A DNA stretch of 64,000 nt from a bacterium BMS3Abin11 (GTDB lineage: Bacteria > Pseudomonadota > Gammaproteobacteria > BMS3Bbin11), in contig BDTD01000036.1 of the NCBI GenBank assembly GCA_002897635.1, positions 20,301 to 84,300 on the forward strand, written 5' to 3'. The notes under the pieces were generated by a model. That model worked only from the letters and a program-made list of their open reading frames with translations, did not search any database and was not told the origin of the DNA. Within the stretch, counting starts at the first letter, position 1. Each line of letters begins with the position of its first letter. Shown piece after piece: positions 19,131 to 28,834 of this stretch. The position numbers were made by a program, and so were the translations under genes.

Positions 19131-19424
19131 TTAAAGAGGGGACTTTTTCATGCTGCGATAGGTGAAACCGGCGTCCTTAAACAGTTTTTTCATTTGTTCT
19201 TCGGACAGCTCTTTGCCTTCAGCCATATTTACACTGACCAGACCTTTGTTGAGATCCACTTTGATGTCACTAACACCATCGACGGCCTTCAGTTTTTTCT
19301 CGATGCCATAGGCGCAGAAAGGACAGGCCAGTCCATCTACCCGCATCTCATAATGGGTACCTGCAGCAAAGGCGGCCTGCATGAGTATTAGGCCGAAGAG
19401 TCCTGCAATGATTTTCTTTTTCAT
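19131..19424 (-). CDS. MerP-like periplasmic HMA-domain protein
   Basis: This 97-residue protein has a signal peptide (1-20) and a single HMA domain with metal site GLACPFCAYGIEKKL (cysteines 34 and 37). MerP has the same size and site (GMTCxxC) and passes the metal to MerT. It is next to the MerT-like gene, in the order MerP then MerT within the transcript. The extra CAY after the CxxC is shared with the second HMA protein of the cluster (16871-17437). Confidence 0.8.
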   Translation of the reverse strand: MKKKIIAGLFGLILMQAAFAAGTHYEMRVDGLACPFCAYGIEKKLKAVDGVSDIKVDLNKGLVSVNMAEGKELSEEQMKKLFKDAGFTYRSMKKSPL

Positions 19425-19485
19425 CTGTATTTTTCCTGTATTTAAAAACTGTAATTAATGTGAATCCATAACTATAAGTGGTGAC

Positions 19486-20310
19486 TTACAAATGCCACTC
19501 AAAGGTAAGTCTGGCACGGTAGTCAGATTTATTCTGTGTTCCATTCAGGTCATGGTAAACAGGGATTTGTACCCCGGCCTTGATAGCAAAAAAACGCTTG
19601 GTCCAGAAGATACCCGGTGAAATGAATACCTCTGTGCCGCCTGTGTTAGATAAGTCGTTTCCGCCTAGTTCAGCACGTTGACCAAACTCAGTATTGAGTT
19701 CCAGCAGCCAGACAGTGTCCGGCTCCAGATAGCCTGTTGGGTTAGGGCGTATGCCCCCGACCAGATCGAGCAAAAGCTTGTCGCCGCGGTTTATACCGAG
19801 ATCATTGGTACCATTAAAGCGATAGCGGGCGCTGGCCCAGCGATACCATTTTCGACCTTCATAGCCGTAGGTGAGTCCCAGAATGGTATCCGTTGTACCT
19901 TTATCTAACGAGGGCGTTTTATTACCACTTGCTGTGTCAGTGAGTACTTTTAGTAAAACGGCTGCAGACTCCTGCAGGCCCAACGAATCTTTACGCCAGA
20001 AGCGGTATTTGGTAAAAATGGCGAAATCACCATTGCCATTGCTACTTTCGTAGCCTTTGTCTTTAAAAACATAGGGTAAATCGACACCGACAGCCCAGTC
20101 GCCTGTTATCCCATATTTTAAATTTAGCGCAAGAACCTGTTCTTTTTCATTGCCGGCTTTATCTGATTCCATTTCAGCAGCTACTTCAACGCCATTCTTG
20201 AACAATACATGGGGTCCAATACTGAAGATTGGGTCGTGTGCAAGGGCTGTGCTGCTCATCAGACCACTGATCACAATAGCAGCAAAGCCTTTTAACATAT
20301 ATCCTTTCAT
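19486..20310 (-). CDS. exported outer-membrane protein of unknown substrate
   Basis: This 274-residue protein has a signal peptide (1-24, ending STALAHDP) and alternating strands (for example VLALNLKYGITGDWAVGVDL, GDFAIFTKYRFWRK), ending in RLTFEWHL. The pattern resembles small barrel proteins grouped with the MetA-pathway/transporter-like family. It is the first gene behind the MerR-type promoter at 20423-20453. A partial paralogue remains at 18471-18671. A channel or periplasmic delivery role for the metal handled by the MerP/MerT-like proteins is inference. Confidence 0.65.
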   Translation of the reverse strand: MKGYMLKGFAAIVISGLMSSTALAHDPIFSIGPHVLFKNGVEVAAEMESDKAGNEKEQVLALNLKYGITGDWAVGVDLPYVFKDKGYESSNGNGDFAIFTKYRFWRKDSLGLQESAAVLLKVLTDTASGNKTPSLDKGTTDTILGLTYGYEGRKWYRWASARYRFNGTNDLGINRGDKLLLDLVGGIRPNPTGYLEPDTVWLLELNTEFGQRAELGGNDLSNTGGTEVFISPGIFWTKRFFAIKAGVQIPVYHDLNGTQNKSDYRARLTFEWHL

Positions 20311-20842
20311 TTTTGTCTCTCTTGATCTATTACCCTGTACTGTGACAACCGGGACCCGGATCCCGGTTCCCGGTTCCCGATGAAAATGAAAAATTTCAAT
20401 AGGAAAAATTCCAGTAATGAGAAGTCTACAACCTGGAGTTGACTCCAGGTCAAGGGGAATTTGAAAATAAATTCAGCGCGATCGGGGACAAACCACGGTC
20501 CTGTCTGATTCTCATCAATAACGGCTACGAATCCAGACTGTGTGAAAACTTAAAAAACACCTGCCTGATAGCCAGTACAGCTCCTGCAACAGCTCTTCAA
20601 CCCTGTTTAGATGCGCGCTATTTATATCGGCCCTCTTTACAGAATAGTAATCACTCTTGAAATTGCCGATATGCGGCCTGGTAAGAAAAAGATACAGCGT
20701 GTATCTCGATAGAATATAGGCTGCTAAGCCCTGTATTGCCGATATTGCCAGATCAACTCAACATTGCGCGGTGCTTCTCGTTCAGGTCACCTGCTGGATT
20801 GAATACAATTCAGATACCCAGCACTATTTAGCAAAAATTATC
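20311..20842. other. 532-base gap without a gene; holds a MerR-type promoter and a microrepeat
   Basis: No supported gene is seen. A phased GC-rich repeat of the unit CGGGAAC/CGGGATC (minus strand) lies at 20350-20380. The operator/promoter lies at 20423-20453. The rest, up to the glycosyltransferase stop at 20843, has short spurious frames only. Confidence 0.6.
20423..20453 (-). promoter_or_regulatory. MerR-type operator/promoter for the MerP/MerT-like cluster
   Basis: On the minus strand TTGACC (20448-20453) and TAGACT (20423-20428) flank a 19-bp spacer. The dyad ACCTGGAGTTGACTCCAGGT (20431-20450) is a perfect 9-bp inverted repeat with a 2-base centre. Its core is nearly the ZntR operator of the E. 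coli zntA promoter as I know it (CTGGAGTCGACTCCAG). This is the classic design in which a MerR-family protein untwists an over-long spacer. It is 113 bases before the OM-protein gene. No merR gene is adjacent. The only one in the window is at 3914-4342. Confidence 0.82.
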
Positions 20843-22378
20843 TCAGTCCTTAACTGTTAATTTCCAGTCAAGTCTTGAGTTCGGTGTTATATATAACCAA
20901 TCACCTTGCTGCCAGCTATTTAAATCTGCATAACCAATATCGTGTAACCTTGTCAAAATTATTTCTTTCTGATCTTTCCTGGCTATTAGCAACATAGGCA
21001 CATCTTCTGAGGCCAATTCTTGCTCAAGACTATCTTCACCTTTGTGTGCCGATTGTTTTCTATCCAGATTTATTCGTTCAACTTCAGCTTTAAGGTAAAA
21101 ACTCAATCCCCAGAAAGGCTTGATATCAACAAAATTAATTTCAGCCGGTGGCGGGTTAAATTTAGCAGCTATTGCCTGTGCAACAGGTCGTGAATCATAT
21201 TTGTAAGGGATCACTGATAACACCCACTTGAGACCAGGAAGAAAGATCAACCAGGCTACAAAAGCATACTTTATTGACTTGCCTGGCTGCCAGCTGGACA
21301 GTAATTTTCCTACAACCAGGGCTAGTGCAGGAAATAATGGCAGGATATACAACGGTAGCCGGGATCTGGCCAGAAAAAAGATCGTCAGCGGAATAACTAG
21401 CCAGAGTATAAGGAATACAGTAAATGGATCCTCTTCCCGTTTTAATTTCCACCAGGATCTGGAGAAAATGGATTGCCTGCAATCTTTCACTGCACGCAAC
21501 AAAGGAAGTGTCCACGGCAATGTGCCCAGAATTAAAGTTGGCCCATAAATAACAAACGCACCATACCACTGCGCATTTCGATGATGGACTCCGGTAGCAA
21601 TCCGATTAATAAATTCATCATAGAAAAAATACGAAACCAGATCAGGCTGAGATATTATTATCGCAATATACCAGCCAAAACCAAATACAATAAAAATTAC
21701 TATTCCCGCGATGCTAAAAAGTCCAGTAACAGCACGTCTACCCTCAATGAATACGACGAAAGCCAGGATTACAAGTAATGGCAACAGGCCTGGTGGACCT
21801 TTGGTAATAAATGCCATGCCAAAACCAAACCACATCAGCATAACAGGAAACTTTCGCCGTCGACTTCTATCCTTCCAGTACGCAACAAACCCGAATACTG
21901 CCAAAGTTTCCCAAAGTGTCAGTAGCGTATCTGTAGTGACGACGTTTGCCGCAAGAGATGGAAACAGGAAAGAAAGATAAATGAGCGGCGGTAACCAGGG
22001 TCTGGCTGGAGTAATCGTCCTGGCAAGTAAGAATAACAGAAGCACGGTGAAAGAAAACGCAATGGCATTTGGTAAACGTGCGCTCCACTCATTGAAACCG
22101 GTCATATTTAGTGCTGATGCAATTGCCCAGTAGGTGAAAGGGGGTTTTGCATAATGCTTCAGATCATCATTAAACGCAGGATGCAAATAATCTGCACTAC
22201 GTATCATTTGACTGGCAATACCAGTATACCGGCCCTCATCTGGCTCCCAGAGACCTCTTGAGCCCTGAAAAAGCATGACAAAAGTAAACGCGCCAAGCAG
22301 GAATACAACTGGAAAAACGGTAGAGCGAGATGATTTCATATAATTAATCAAAGGTTTCTTAAAAGTAAATTTCTTCAA
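20843..22378 (-). CDS. GT39/ArnT-like membrane glycosyltransferase
   Basis: This 511-residue polytopic protein has about 11-12 transmembrane helices and the periplasmic signature GLWEPDEGRY (about 42-51), the acidic motif of ArnT/PMT-type glycosyltransferases that use polyprenyl-phosphate sugars. FITKGPPGLLPL (about 190) is also typical. It probably transfers a sugar to lipid A or another envelope acceptor. The acceptor cannot be told from sequence. The start at 22378 is followed by a basic segment and the first helix. It lies 34 bases after the SLC13-type gene on the same strand. Confidence 0.85.
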   Translation of the reverse strand: MKKFTFKKPLINYMKSSRSTVFPVVFLLGAFTFVMLFQGSRGLWEPDEGRYTGIASQMIRSADYLHPAFNDDLKHYAKPPFTYWAIASALNMTGFNEWSARLPNAIAFSFTVLLLFLLARTITPARPWLPPLIYLSFLFPSLAANVVTTDTLLTLWETLAVFGFVAYWKDRSRRRKFPVMLMWFGFGMAFITKGPPGLLPLLVILAFVVFIEGRRAVTGLFSIAGIVIFIVFGFGWYIAIIISQPDLVSYFFYDEFINRIATGVHHRNAQWYGAFVIYGPTLILGTLPWTLPLLRAVKDCRQSIFSRSWWKLKREEDPFTVFLILWLVIPLTIFFLARSRLPLYILPLFPALALVVGKLLSSWQPGKSIKYAFVAWLIFLPGLKWVLSVIPYKYDSRPVAQAIAAKFNPPPAEINFVDIKPFWGLSFYLKAEVERINLDRKQSAHKGEDSLEQELASEDVPMLLIARKDQKEIILTRLHDIGYADLNSWQQGDWLYITPNSRLDWKLTVKD

Positions 22379-22412
22379 AAAACTATGGAGATGCGAGCCA
22401 GTACTGATCTGT

Positions 22413-24398
22413 CTAGAACACCAAACTCATCATAATTATCAGCACAACAAGAAATAGCACAGTCATACCCCCGCCTGCTTTCATAAAATCTACAACCCGA
22501 TATCCGCCTGGTCCCATAATCAGGGCATTTACCTGATGTGTAGGAAGAAGGAATGAATTTGAAGTCGCAAGGGCTACGGTCAAGGCAAACACAGCCGGGC
22601 TGGCACCCGCTCCTATAGCAATATTGACAGCAAGAGGTACTAGCAAAACTGTTGCCCCGACATTCGACATGACCAGGGTGAAAAAAGTCGCCAGCACAGC
22701 TACTGAGGTCTGAATGACCCAAATGGGCATATGCCCAACTACTACAAGCACCTGATCTGCAATCCACTTTGCCGTACCGGTAGTCTCAACTGCCAGCCCT
22801 AAGGGTATAAGTGAAGCCAGCAGGAAAACCGTTTTCCAGCTCACTGCCTCATAGGCCTCTTCGATATTTAATACGCCCGAAAGAACCATTCCCATTGCGC
22901 CTGTCAACAATGCTACGGAAAGTCGTATATCCGTAAACAGAACTAAAGCCAGTGCAATGGAAAAGCTAATCGCGGCAGCTAATACTTTGTTCGGCCGTAA
23001 TTCCTCACGCGGATATTCAGTAGTCACTACGACAAAGTTGCGATCCTTTTCTGTCCTTGCCAGCGTCTCCCAGGATGTATGTACTACAAGTGTGTCACCA
23101 GCCTGAAACGGTAAATTTCTTATATCGTCTCCCTCTCGCATCGTTTCACCGTTACGATGAAGTCCTATCATTGCCAGACCATAAGTCTTGCGCATCCAGA
23201 TATCACGGGCACTTTTTCCTATCAGGCTGGAACCGGGGGGGATAACCACCTCGGCAATACCGGCTTTAGTGGCGGCTAGTGATTCAGAAAAGCTCCTCAG
23301 CCCTTTACGTTTTTTCAAACCGTATTTCTCTACGAAGTGCGTCAGATCGCCAGGATCCGCTATCACACCTAACACCATCCCTTTCCGTATCTCAGTATCG
23401 CGTGCATGGGCTCCGGGGCCAACTCTTGGTTCCTCACCGGGACGCTTACTGGCGATTATCCGCACCCGGTAAATTGTCTCTATATCATCCAGCTTTTTTC
23501 CAACCAGCTCACTGGCATCTGGAACCACCAGTTCGTTAAGCGTGTAATCTACGCCATAAACATCATGAAAATATCTCATCGGGTCAGTACCGCGAGTATT
23601 ACTCTCACTTCTGGTTGCGGGTAATACGAAGCGGCCCGCGACTACAAAATAAATAATACCTGCTGTTATCAATACAATCCCTACCGGGGTAACTGAAAAC
23701 AGGCCCCAGGTCTCCATCTGCTGTTCTGCTGGAAGTGCTTTGTTAGAGCTTAGAATCAGGTCATTCAACAGGATCAATGGGCTTGAACCCACCATAGTCA
23801 TGGTACCACCAAGAATTGCAGTAAAACCCATAGGCATGAGCAAGCGCGACATAGGTAGTCCCGAGCGAGCAGATATTCTCGAAACTACCGGCAGGAAAAG
23901 CGCAGCAGCCCCAACATTCTGCATAAACGATGAGATCACCCCTACTGTGGCAGAAACAATTGGAATTATGCGCTTCTCTGTGGTGCCGCCATATTTGAGT
24001 ATTAGTGCTGCCACCGTACCCATGATGCCTGTCCTATCGAGACCGGCTCCAATTATCATGACAGCAATGATGGACATTACTGCGTTTGAAGCGAAGCCAT
24101 CAAACAGGTGCTTATTATCCACCAGACCCTGTTCCAAACCCATCAATGGTGCTAGGAACGTTGTCAGCCCCAACAGCACCATTATAGTTACTGCTGCAAC
24201 ATCAACTCCCACCACTTCAAACGCAAACAGATAGATCGTCAGCATCAGAATCGCGCTAATCCATGCAATCTCAGTTGTGGGCACTATGGTTGCCAGATAC
24301 AGCGCAAGCCCTGCAAAGACTACTGCTGCAATAATTTGTTTTGGTGAAATAATCCCTGGATTTGCGATAGTTTGTTCTTCATCCGCAAGTTTGTTCAT
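22413..24398 (-). CDS. SLC13/DASS-type anion permease with two TrkA-C (RCK_C) domains
   Basis: This 661-residue transporter has two halves of transmembrane helices (about 20-265 and 470-660) around a large cytoplasmic segment with two RCK_C regulatory domains (about 285-370 and 375-455, the latter reading EVVIPPGSSLIGKSARDI). The family's helix-end patterns MQNVGAAALFLPV and MSNVGATVLLVPLA are present, as expected for SLC13-type transporters. Members of this subfamily move sulfate, dicarboxylates or other anions with sodium. The substrate is not decided by sequence. Confidence 0.85.
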   Translation of the reverse strand: MNKLADEEQTIANPGIISPKQIIAAVVFAGLALYLATIVPTTEIAWISAILMLTIYLFAFEVVGVDVAAVTIMVLLGLTTFLAPLMGLEQGLVDNKHLFDGFASNAVMSIIAVMIIGAGLDRTGIMGTVAALILKYGGTTEKRIIPIVSATVGVISSFMQNVGAAALFLPVVSRISARSGLPMSRLLMPMGFTAILGGTMTMVGSSPLILLNDLILSSNKALPAEQQMETWGLFSVTPVGIVLITAGIIYFVVAGRFVLPATRSESNTRGTDPMRYFHDVYGVDYTLNELVVPDASELVGKKLDDIETIYRVRIIASKRPGEEPRVGPGAHARDTEIRKGMVLGVIADPGDLTHFVEKYGLKKRKGLRSFSESLAATKAGIAEVVIPPGSSLIGKSARDIWMRKTYGLAMIGLHRNGETMREGDDIRNLPFQAGDTLVVHTSWETLARTEKDRNFVVVTTEYPREELRPNKVLAAAISFSIALALVLFTDIRLSVALLTGAMGMVLSGVLNIEEAYEAVSWKTVFLLASLIPLGLAVETTGTAKWIADQVLVVVGHMPIWVIQTSVAVLATFFTLVMSNVGATVLLVPLAVNIAIGAGASPAVFALTVALATSNSFLLPTHQVNALIMGPGGYRVVDFMKAGGGMTVLFLVVLIIMMSLVF

Positions 24399-25040
24399 CC
24401 TTACTCTCTTCGATAATATTCATTCGTATCTGATTAATGCAACAAATCAGTCATTTCGGGCAATAACTGATTTACCAGATTATATTGGTACATACTTCTT
24501 CTCTGTAGCCCTCAGGCAACCGACTTTTTTTGCTGCTGGGTTTAGCAGCACTATTCATAAGCACAAAGGGAACAGGGATCCGTTTCCCCGTTTTGGTAAC
24601 ACCTCTTCTAAAAGCCCTCTTACGGCCACATCATCAGACATCGCTACCAGATAATTTATAGTGAATTGGCTCGTTGTATCGTACTCAAGGCGCGGAAATA
24701 CTTCAACAGATAAGGGAATGAAATGCAGAGGAAAGGGGAAAGGGGAAAGACTGAAAATTAAGGATGCGGAAAGTAGGAGCGTCGCTCGGGACAGTGCTTA
24801 TATGGACCCCTTCTGTTTTGCAAGAACAAAATAGCTGAAGAATCGACTGCACGCTTATATCCGGCCTCTACGTGGAGAATCATTTTCTCCGGGTCCTGAT
24901 GAAATGTGCACATGCTCCACTGATCTCCTACACGGCCTCAAAGGCCCAGCGCCATTTCAGTTCGAAAAAGGACGAAAAATACGATCTAATTCAAGAAAGG
25001 AATAAAAAAGAAAACTAACCCGCCCATGACGAACGATAAA
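24399..25040. other. 642-base gap without a recognisable gene
   Basis: I see no supported coding region or RNA. The gap contains a purine-rich microrepeat (24726-24752, repeated GGAAAGG units) and a partial REP-like element GTAGGAGCGTCGCTCGGGAC (24773-24792). The rest gives only short frames on both strands. Confidence 0.5.
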
Positions 25041-26375
25041 TCACAAAATATAACGAGCTAAATCCTCATTCTCAACCAGATCCCCTACATGCTCATCCAC
25101 ATACGCAGCATCAATAATAACCGATTCACCCGCCTTGTCCGAGGCTTCAAATGAAACAACGTCCAGCAGTGCCTCCATTAGAGTATGTAAGCGGCGAGCG
25201 CCAATATTTTCGGTTCTTTCATTCACTTCAAAGGCAACTTCTGCAATTCGTTTTACGCCGTCTTCGGAAAATGACAGATCAAATTCTTCAGTTTTCATCA
25301 GGGCTGAATACTGTTCGGTCAGTGATGCATCCGGTTCAGTTAGTATTCTAGAAAAATCATCTGCGCTTAAGGCATCAAGTTCAACACGAATAGGTAACCT
25401 TCCCTGCAGTTCAGGGATAAGATCCGAAGGTTTAACGAGGTGGAAGGCACCGGAAGCTATGAACAGTATATGGTCTGTCTTTACCATGCCATATTTTGTG
25501 GACACGGTAGAACCCTCGACAAGTGGTAACAGATCACGCTGCACCCCTTCGCGTGAGACATCCGCGCCACTGGTTTCACTACGCCCTACTACTTTGTCTA
25601 TTTCGTCAAGAAATACGATGCCGTTTTGTTCTACCAGATCAACTGCATTTATCTTGATGTCATCTTCATTTATCATGCTGGCAGCCTCCTCTTCAGTCAG
25701 CAACTTTAGCGCCTCCTTGACTCTTACCTTGCGTTTTTTGGTGTTTTTAGTACCCATGTTTTGAAACATACCCTGGATCTGGCTGGTCAGTTCTTCCATA
25801 CCCTGCGGGCCGAGTATTTCTACTCCCTGAGTAAAAGCGCTGACTTCAATTTCTATCTCTTTGTCATCGAGTTTACCTTCGCGTAATTTCTTGCGAAATA
25901 CCTGACGCGCGGCTCCGTCATCCTTTTTTTCTATGTCTTCAAATCCAGCATCACGTGCAGGCGGGATCAGGATATCGAGTACCTTTTCTTCCGCCGCATC
26001 CTCGGCCCTGGGTTTCAGCTTTTCTACCTGTTGTACACGCAACATCTTGACAGCCATGTCGACCAGGTCGCGAATAATCGAATCCACTTCTCTGCCAACG
26101 TAGCCTACTTCAGTAAATTTGGTGGCCTCTACTTTAATAAAAGGCGCATTGGCAAGCCGTGCAAGACGTCTGGCTATTTCTGTCTTGCCGACACCGGTAG
26201 GACCTATCATTAGAATATTTTTCGGTGTAATTTCCGTTCTGAGGTCGGTGTCGCTCACTTGTGATCGACGCCAGCGGTTGCGCAGTGCAATGGCAACAGC
26301 TCTCTTTGCTGAATCCTGTCCAATAATATGCTTATCCAGTTCATGGACTATTTCACGGGGGGTCATACTGGACAT
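25041..26375 (-). CDS. hslU: ATP-dependent protease ATPase subunit HslU
   Basis: This 444-residue AAA+ unfoldase pairs with HslV in a cytoplasmic protease. The Walker A is GPTGVGKT (about 58-65) and the Walker B VFLDEIDK (about 253-260). An intermediate domain (about 110-240) is unique to HslU, and the C-terminal tail ends in LARYIL, the peptide that docks into HslV. Length fits the family. It begins 1 base after the hslV stop, so the two are co-translated. Confidence 0.97.
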   Translation of the reverse strand: MSSMTPREIVHELDKHIIGQDSAKRAVAIALRNRWRRSQVSDTDLRTEITPKNILMIGPTGVGKTEIARRLARLANAPFIKVEATKFTEVGYVGREVDSIIRDLVDMAVKMLRVQQVEKLKPRAEDAAEEKVLDILIPPARDAGFEDIEKKDDGAARQVFRKKLREGKLDDKEIEIEVSAFTQGVEILGPQGMEELTSQIQGMFQNMGTKNTKKRKVRVKEALKLLTEEEAASMINEDDIKINAVDLVEQNGIVFLDEIDKVVGRSETSGADVSREGVQRDLLPLVEGSTVSTKYGMVKTDHILFIASGAFHLVKPSDLIPELQGRLPIRVELDALSADDFSRILTEPDASLTEQYSALMKTEEFDLSFSEDGVKRIAEVAFEVNERTENIGARRLHTLMEALLDVVSFEASDKAGESVIIDAAYVDEHVGDLVENEDLARYIL

Positions 26376-26376
26376 A

Positions 26377-26916
26377 TCAGTATTCCAGGGTTTCTATCGC
26401 TAGGTTTGAATTGGTATAGATGCAGATGTCAGAGGCAATGACGAGGCTTTTCTTTACGATAGCTTTTGCATCCAGATCGGTATTTGCAGCTAGTGCCAGC
26501 GCTGCGGACTTTGCGAAGTCACCGCCGGAACCAATAGCCATGATACCCTGCTCGGGCTCAATGACATCGCCATTACCCGAGATGATTAACGAAGCATCTT
26601 TATCTGCCACGGCAAGCAATGCCTCAAGACGGCGTAACATACGGTCTGTGCGCCAGTCTTTTGCCAGCTCAACGGCTGAGCGTACAAGGTGCCCCTGATG
26701 TTTCTCGAGCTTGGCTTCAAAACGTTCAAACAAGGTAAAGGCATCTGCAGTACCCCCGGCAAAACCTGCAATCACCTGTTCTCTGTACAGACGTCGTACC
26801 TTCTTCGCATTTCCTTTCATGACAGTGTTGCCAAGTGAGACCTGGCCATCACCGCCTATAACGACAGTATTGCCCCGTCGTACTGAAAGAATAGTCGTAC
26901 CACGATATTGCTGCAT
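26377..26916 (-). CDS. hslV: ATP-dependent protease peptidase subunit HslV
   Basis: This 179-residue threonine peptidase is of the proteasome beta type. MQQYRG is removed to expose T7 of TTILSVRRG as nucleophile. [15 protein letters not shown] and the later [16 protein letters not shown] (about 132-147) are family signatures. It forms a double hexamer capped by HslU. It is the first gene of the leftward hslVU pair. Confidence 0.97.
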   Translation of the reverse strand: MQQYRGTTILSVRRGNTVVIGGDGQVSLGNTVMKGNAKKVRRLYREQVIAGFAGGTADAFTLFERFEAKLEKHQGHLVRSAVELAKDWRTDRMLRRLEALLAVADKDASLIISGNGDVIEPEQGIMAIGSGGDFAKSAALALAANTDLDAKAIVKKSLVIASDICIYTNSNLAIETLEY

Positions 26917-27004
26917 GGGAGTTTCCGCTAAGCTGAAGTGGGTGATGGAACAGGCTTACTAATCCGAACATTGTTTAGCTAACATTCGGGCTAGTATATG
27001 GTGA

Positions 27005-27412
27005 TTACTTGACCACTTTCAAGCGAGGCTTTTCCTGTTTCTTTGTAACCTGCCTGGACACAGGGTTAATCTCATCATTATCACCATCAGGTTCCGGTGT
27101 GCCACCCTCTTCATGAAAGTAAATACCCTGACCGTTTTCCCGAGCATAAATTGCCAGCACAGCATTAACAGGCACCTCTATATTCATTGACTTACCGGAG
27201 AAACGAGCACTGAAAAGTATCCATTCATTGCCCAGTTTTAAACCCTGTACGGCAGAGAGACTGATGTTCAGAATTATCTGGCCATCATTGATAAATTGTG
27301 TGGGAACAACCACACCCTCTTCGAGGGCGTTAACCAGTAAATGAGGCGTCAGGTCGTTTTCGCAGGCCCATTCGCTGATTGCCCGAATCAGATACGGACG
27401 GGTGGTAGTCAT
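27005..27412 (-). CDS. sspB: ClpXP protease specificity-enhancing factor SspB
   Basis: This 135-residue protein begins TTTRPYLIRAISEWACENDLTPH-like, with a barrel domain (about 1-110) that binds ssrA-tagged proteins. A disordered acidic linker (EGGTPEPDGDNDE) leads to a short basic C-terminal peptide (KPRLKVVK) that docks to ClpX. It is encoded 18 bases after sspA, the conserved gammaproteobacterial pair. It tethers tagged substrates to ClpXP. Confidence 0.95.
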   Translation of the reverse strand: MTTTRPYLIRAISEWACENDLTPHLLVNALEEGVVVPTQFINDGQIILNISLSAVQGLKLGNEWILFSARFSGKSMNIEVPVNAVLAIYARENGQGIYFHEEGGTPEPDGDNDEINPVSRQVTKKQEKPRLKVVK

Positions 27413-27430
27413 GGGTACCGGTCAGCCTGA

Positions 27431-28072
27431 TCAGGCTGACTTTTTCTGACGCAGACCCCGTTCGATTTCGCTCAGACTCTGCTGGAAAGCACGGCGACTG
27501 AACAGACGATGAGCGTATTCACTAACCGACTTTGCCTGTGGGGGCATCTCTACACCACAACTGGGTAAACGCCATAGTAGTGCTGCCATATAGCAGTCTA
27601 CAAGGCTGAAATCCTCACCAAGCAAATACGCCTGTACAGCAAAAACAGGAGAAAGGGCGGTTAGGCCATCGCGGATAGCCATGCGGGCTTCGGTAGCTTT
27701 TTTAACATCTTTACCTATACAAGTCGGTAACAGCCGAGTCCAGTCACGGTAGATACGCCTTACCATCAATCGTGCACGGGCACGACTGACAGGATCTACT
27801 GGCATCAGCGGAGGATGCGGCAGACGTTCGTCCAGGTATTCATTAATTAATGTGGAACTGTATAGCACCAGCTCTCTATCAATAAGGGTTGGTGTTTCAT
27901 TGTAAGGATTGAGGTCTGCCAGAACCTCTGATATTTCACTCGAATCCACATACTCAATTTTGCAATCAACGTCTTTTTCAAACAATACAATTCGAGAAGC
28001 ATGGCTGTAGGTGCAGTCATAACCTGAGTAGAGCGTCATGATAGGCTTTCTTGCTGGTGAAGACATGTTCAT
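27431..28072 (-). CDS. sspA: stringent starvation protein A (GST-fold RNA polymerase-associated protein)
   Basis: This 213-residue protein has an N-terminal thioredoxin-like half (about 11-85, MTLYSGYDCTYSHASRIVL, NPYNETPTLIDRELVLY) and a helical C-terminal half with the SspA segment PLMPVDPVSRARARLMV (about 103). SspA lacks glutathione transferase activity and binds sigma-70 RNA polymerase. It lies between petC and sspB in the usual order. A repeat end (28100-28117) and the petC terminator lie upstream. Confidence 0.95.
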   Translation of the reverse strand: MNMSSPARKPIMTLYSGYDCTYSHASRIVLFEKDVDCKIEYVDSSEISEVLADLNPYNETPTLIDRELVLYSSTLINEYLDERLPHPPLMPVDPVSRARARLMVRRIYRDWTRLLPTCIGKDVKKATEARMAIRDGLTALSPVFAVQAYLLGEDFSLVDCYMAALLWRLPSCGVEMPPQAKSVSEYAHRLFSRRAFQQSLSEIERGLRQKKSA

Positions 28073-28099
28073 ATTAATTTTTTTCCTGCGTAGTAGATC

Positions 28100-28117
28100 T
28101 AGGGAGCCTCTGATTAT
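28100..28117. repeat. single end of the TA-flanked MITE family
   Basis: TAGGGAGCCTCTGATTAT matches the terminal repeat of the elements at 31117 and 50619. No partner end is visible nearby, so it is a decayed or solo terminus in the sspA leader. Confidence 0.45.
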
Positions 28118-28147
28118 GCTGTCGAAAGTATACCACCGAAAACACGG

Positions 28148-28168
28148 ACGGGGGCTTACCGCCCCCGT
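28148..28168 (-). terminator. GC-rich terminator stem after petC
   Basis: An 8-bp perfect stem (ACGGGGGC and complement, 28148-28155 and 28161-28168) with loop TTACC lies 25 bases after the petC stop. On the minus strand CCGTGTTTTC follows. It would separate the cytochrome bc1 transcript from sspA. Confidence 0.6.
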
Positions 28169-28192
28169 ACTGATATTCAGATGTTGGTAGAA

Positions 28193-28789
28193 TCAGTGAA
28201 CATCCTTCCAGTATTCCTTTTTCAACAGGTAGGCAAAGACCAGGAAAATTGCCAGAAAAATGAGAACATATACACCCAGCTTATATCTTATCAATTGCAC
28301 GGGTTCGCTCATGTAAACCAGAAAGTTGGTTAAATCACGAGCCACCGTGTCATACTCTTCTTCATTCAATGAACCCGGCTTGACCATTTCAAAACGCTCA
28401 AATATTTTCACGCCGTCCTCATTTTTCTTGAAAATAGCGTGACGAGCACCCTGCAGTTTGTACAAAACATGTGGCATGGCCACATTATCAAACAGAACGT
28501 TGTTCCAGCCTGATGGAGAACTGTCATCGAGATAGAAACTGCGTAGATAAGTATAAATCCATTCAGGACCACGTGAGCGTCCAACCAAAGACAAATCAGG
28601 TGGTACCGTGCCAAACCACTTCTTGGCATCCTCGGCCGACATGGTTGCAATCATCAATTCACCAATCCGATCAGTAGTAAACAACATGTTGTCTTTTACC
28701 ACCTTTTCGGGAATCTGAAGATCCTTTGCCATGCGGTTATAACGCATAAAAGCCGCACTGTGGCAAGACAGACAGTAATCAACGACCAC
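28193..28789 (-). pseudogene. petC: cytochrome c1 (PetC), 5'-truncated by an IS element
   Basis: The remaining 198 codons begin at or just before VDYCLSCHSAAFMRYNRM, the haem site of cytochrome c1 (CLSCH). They continue through the methionine ligand region DNVAMPHVLYKLQG to the C-terminal transmembrane anchor (about 170-192) and the tail KKEYWKDVH. A complete gammaproteobacterial cytochrome c1 has about 45-50 more residues before the haem, including the signal peptide. Those are missing, because the IS200-type element's end hairpin starts 4 bases inside the apparent GTG start. The expected petA (Rieske) and petB (cytochrome b) genes are not on the far side of the element. No signal peptide remains, so the product could not be exported or haemylated. 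An assembly join at the IS is an alternative. Confidence 0.85.
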
Positions 28790-28813
28790 CCGCAGAGCGG
28801 GTGGTATGATGAA

Positions 28814-28830
28814 AGCCCCTGGAAGGGGCT
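28814..28830 (-). terminator. stem-loop after tnpA
   Basis: AGCCCCT-GGA-AGGGGCT forms a 7-bp stem 4 bases beyond the transposase stop. It may end the tnpA transcript or belong to the IS end structure. No strong T-run follows. Confidence 0.4.
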
Positions 28831-28834
28831 ATTG

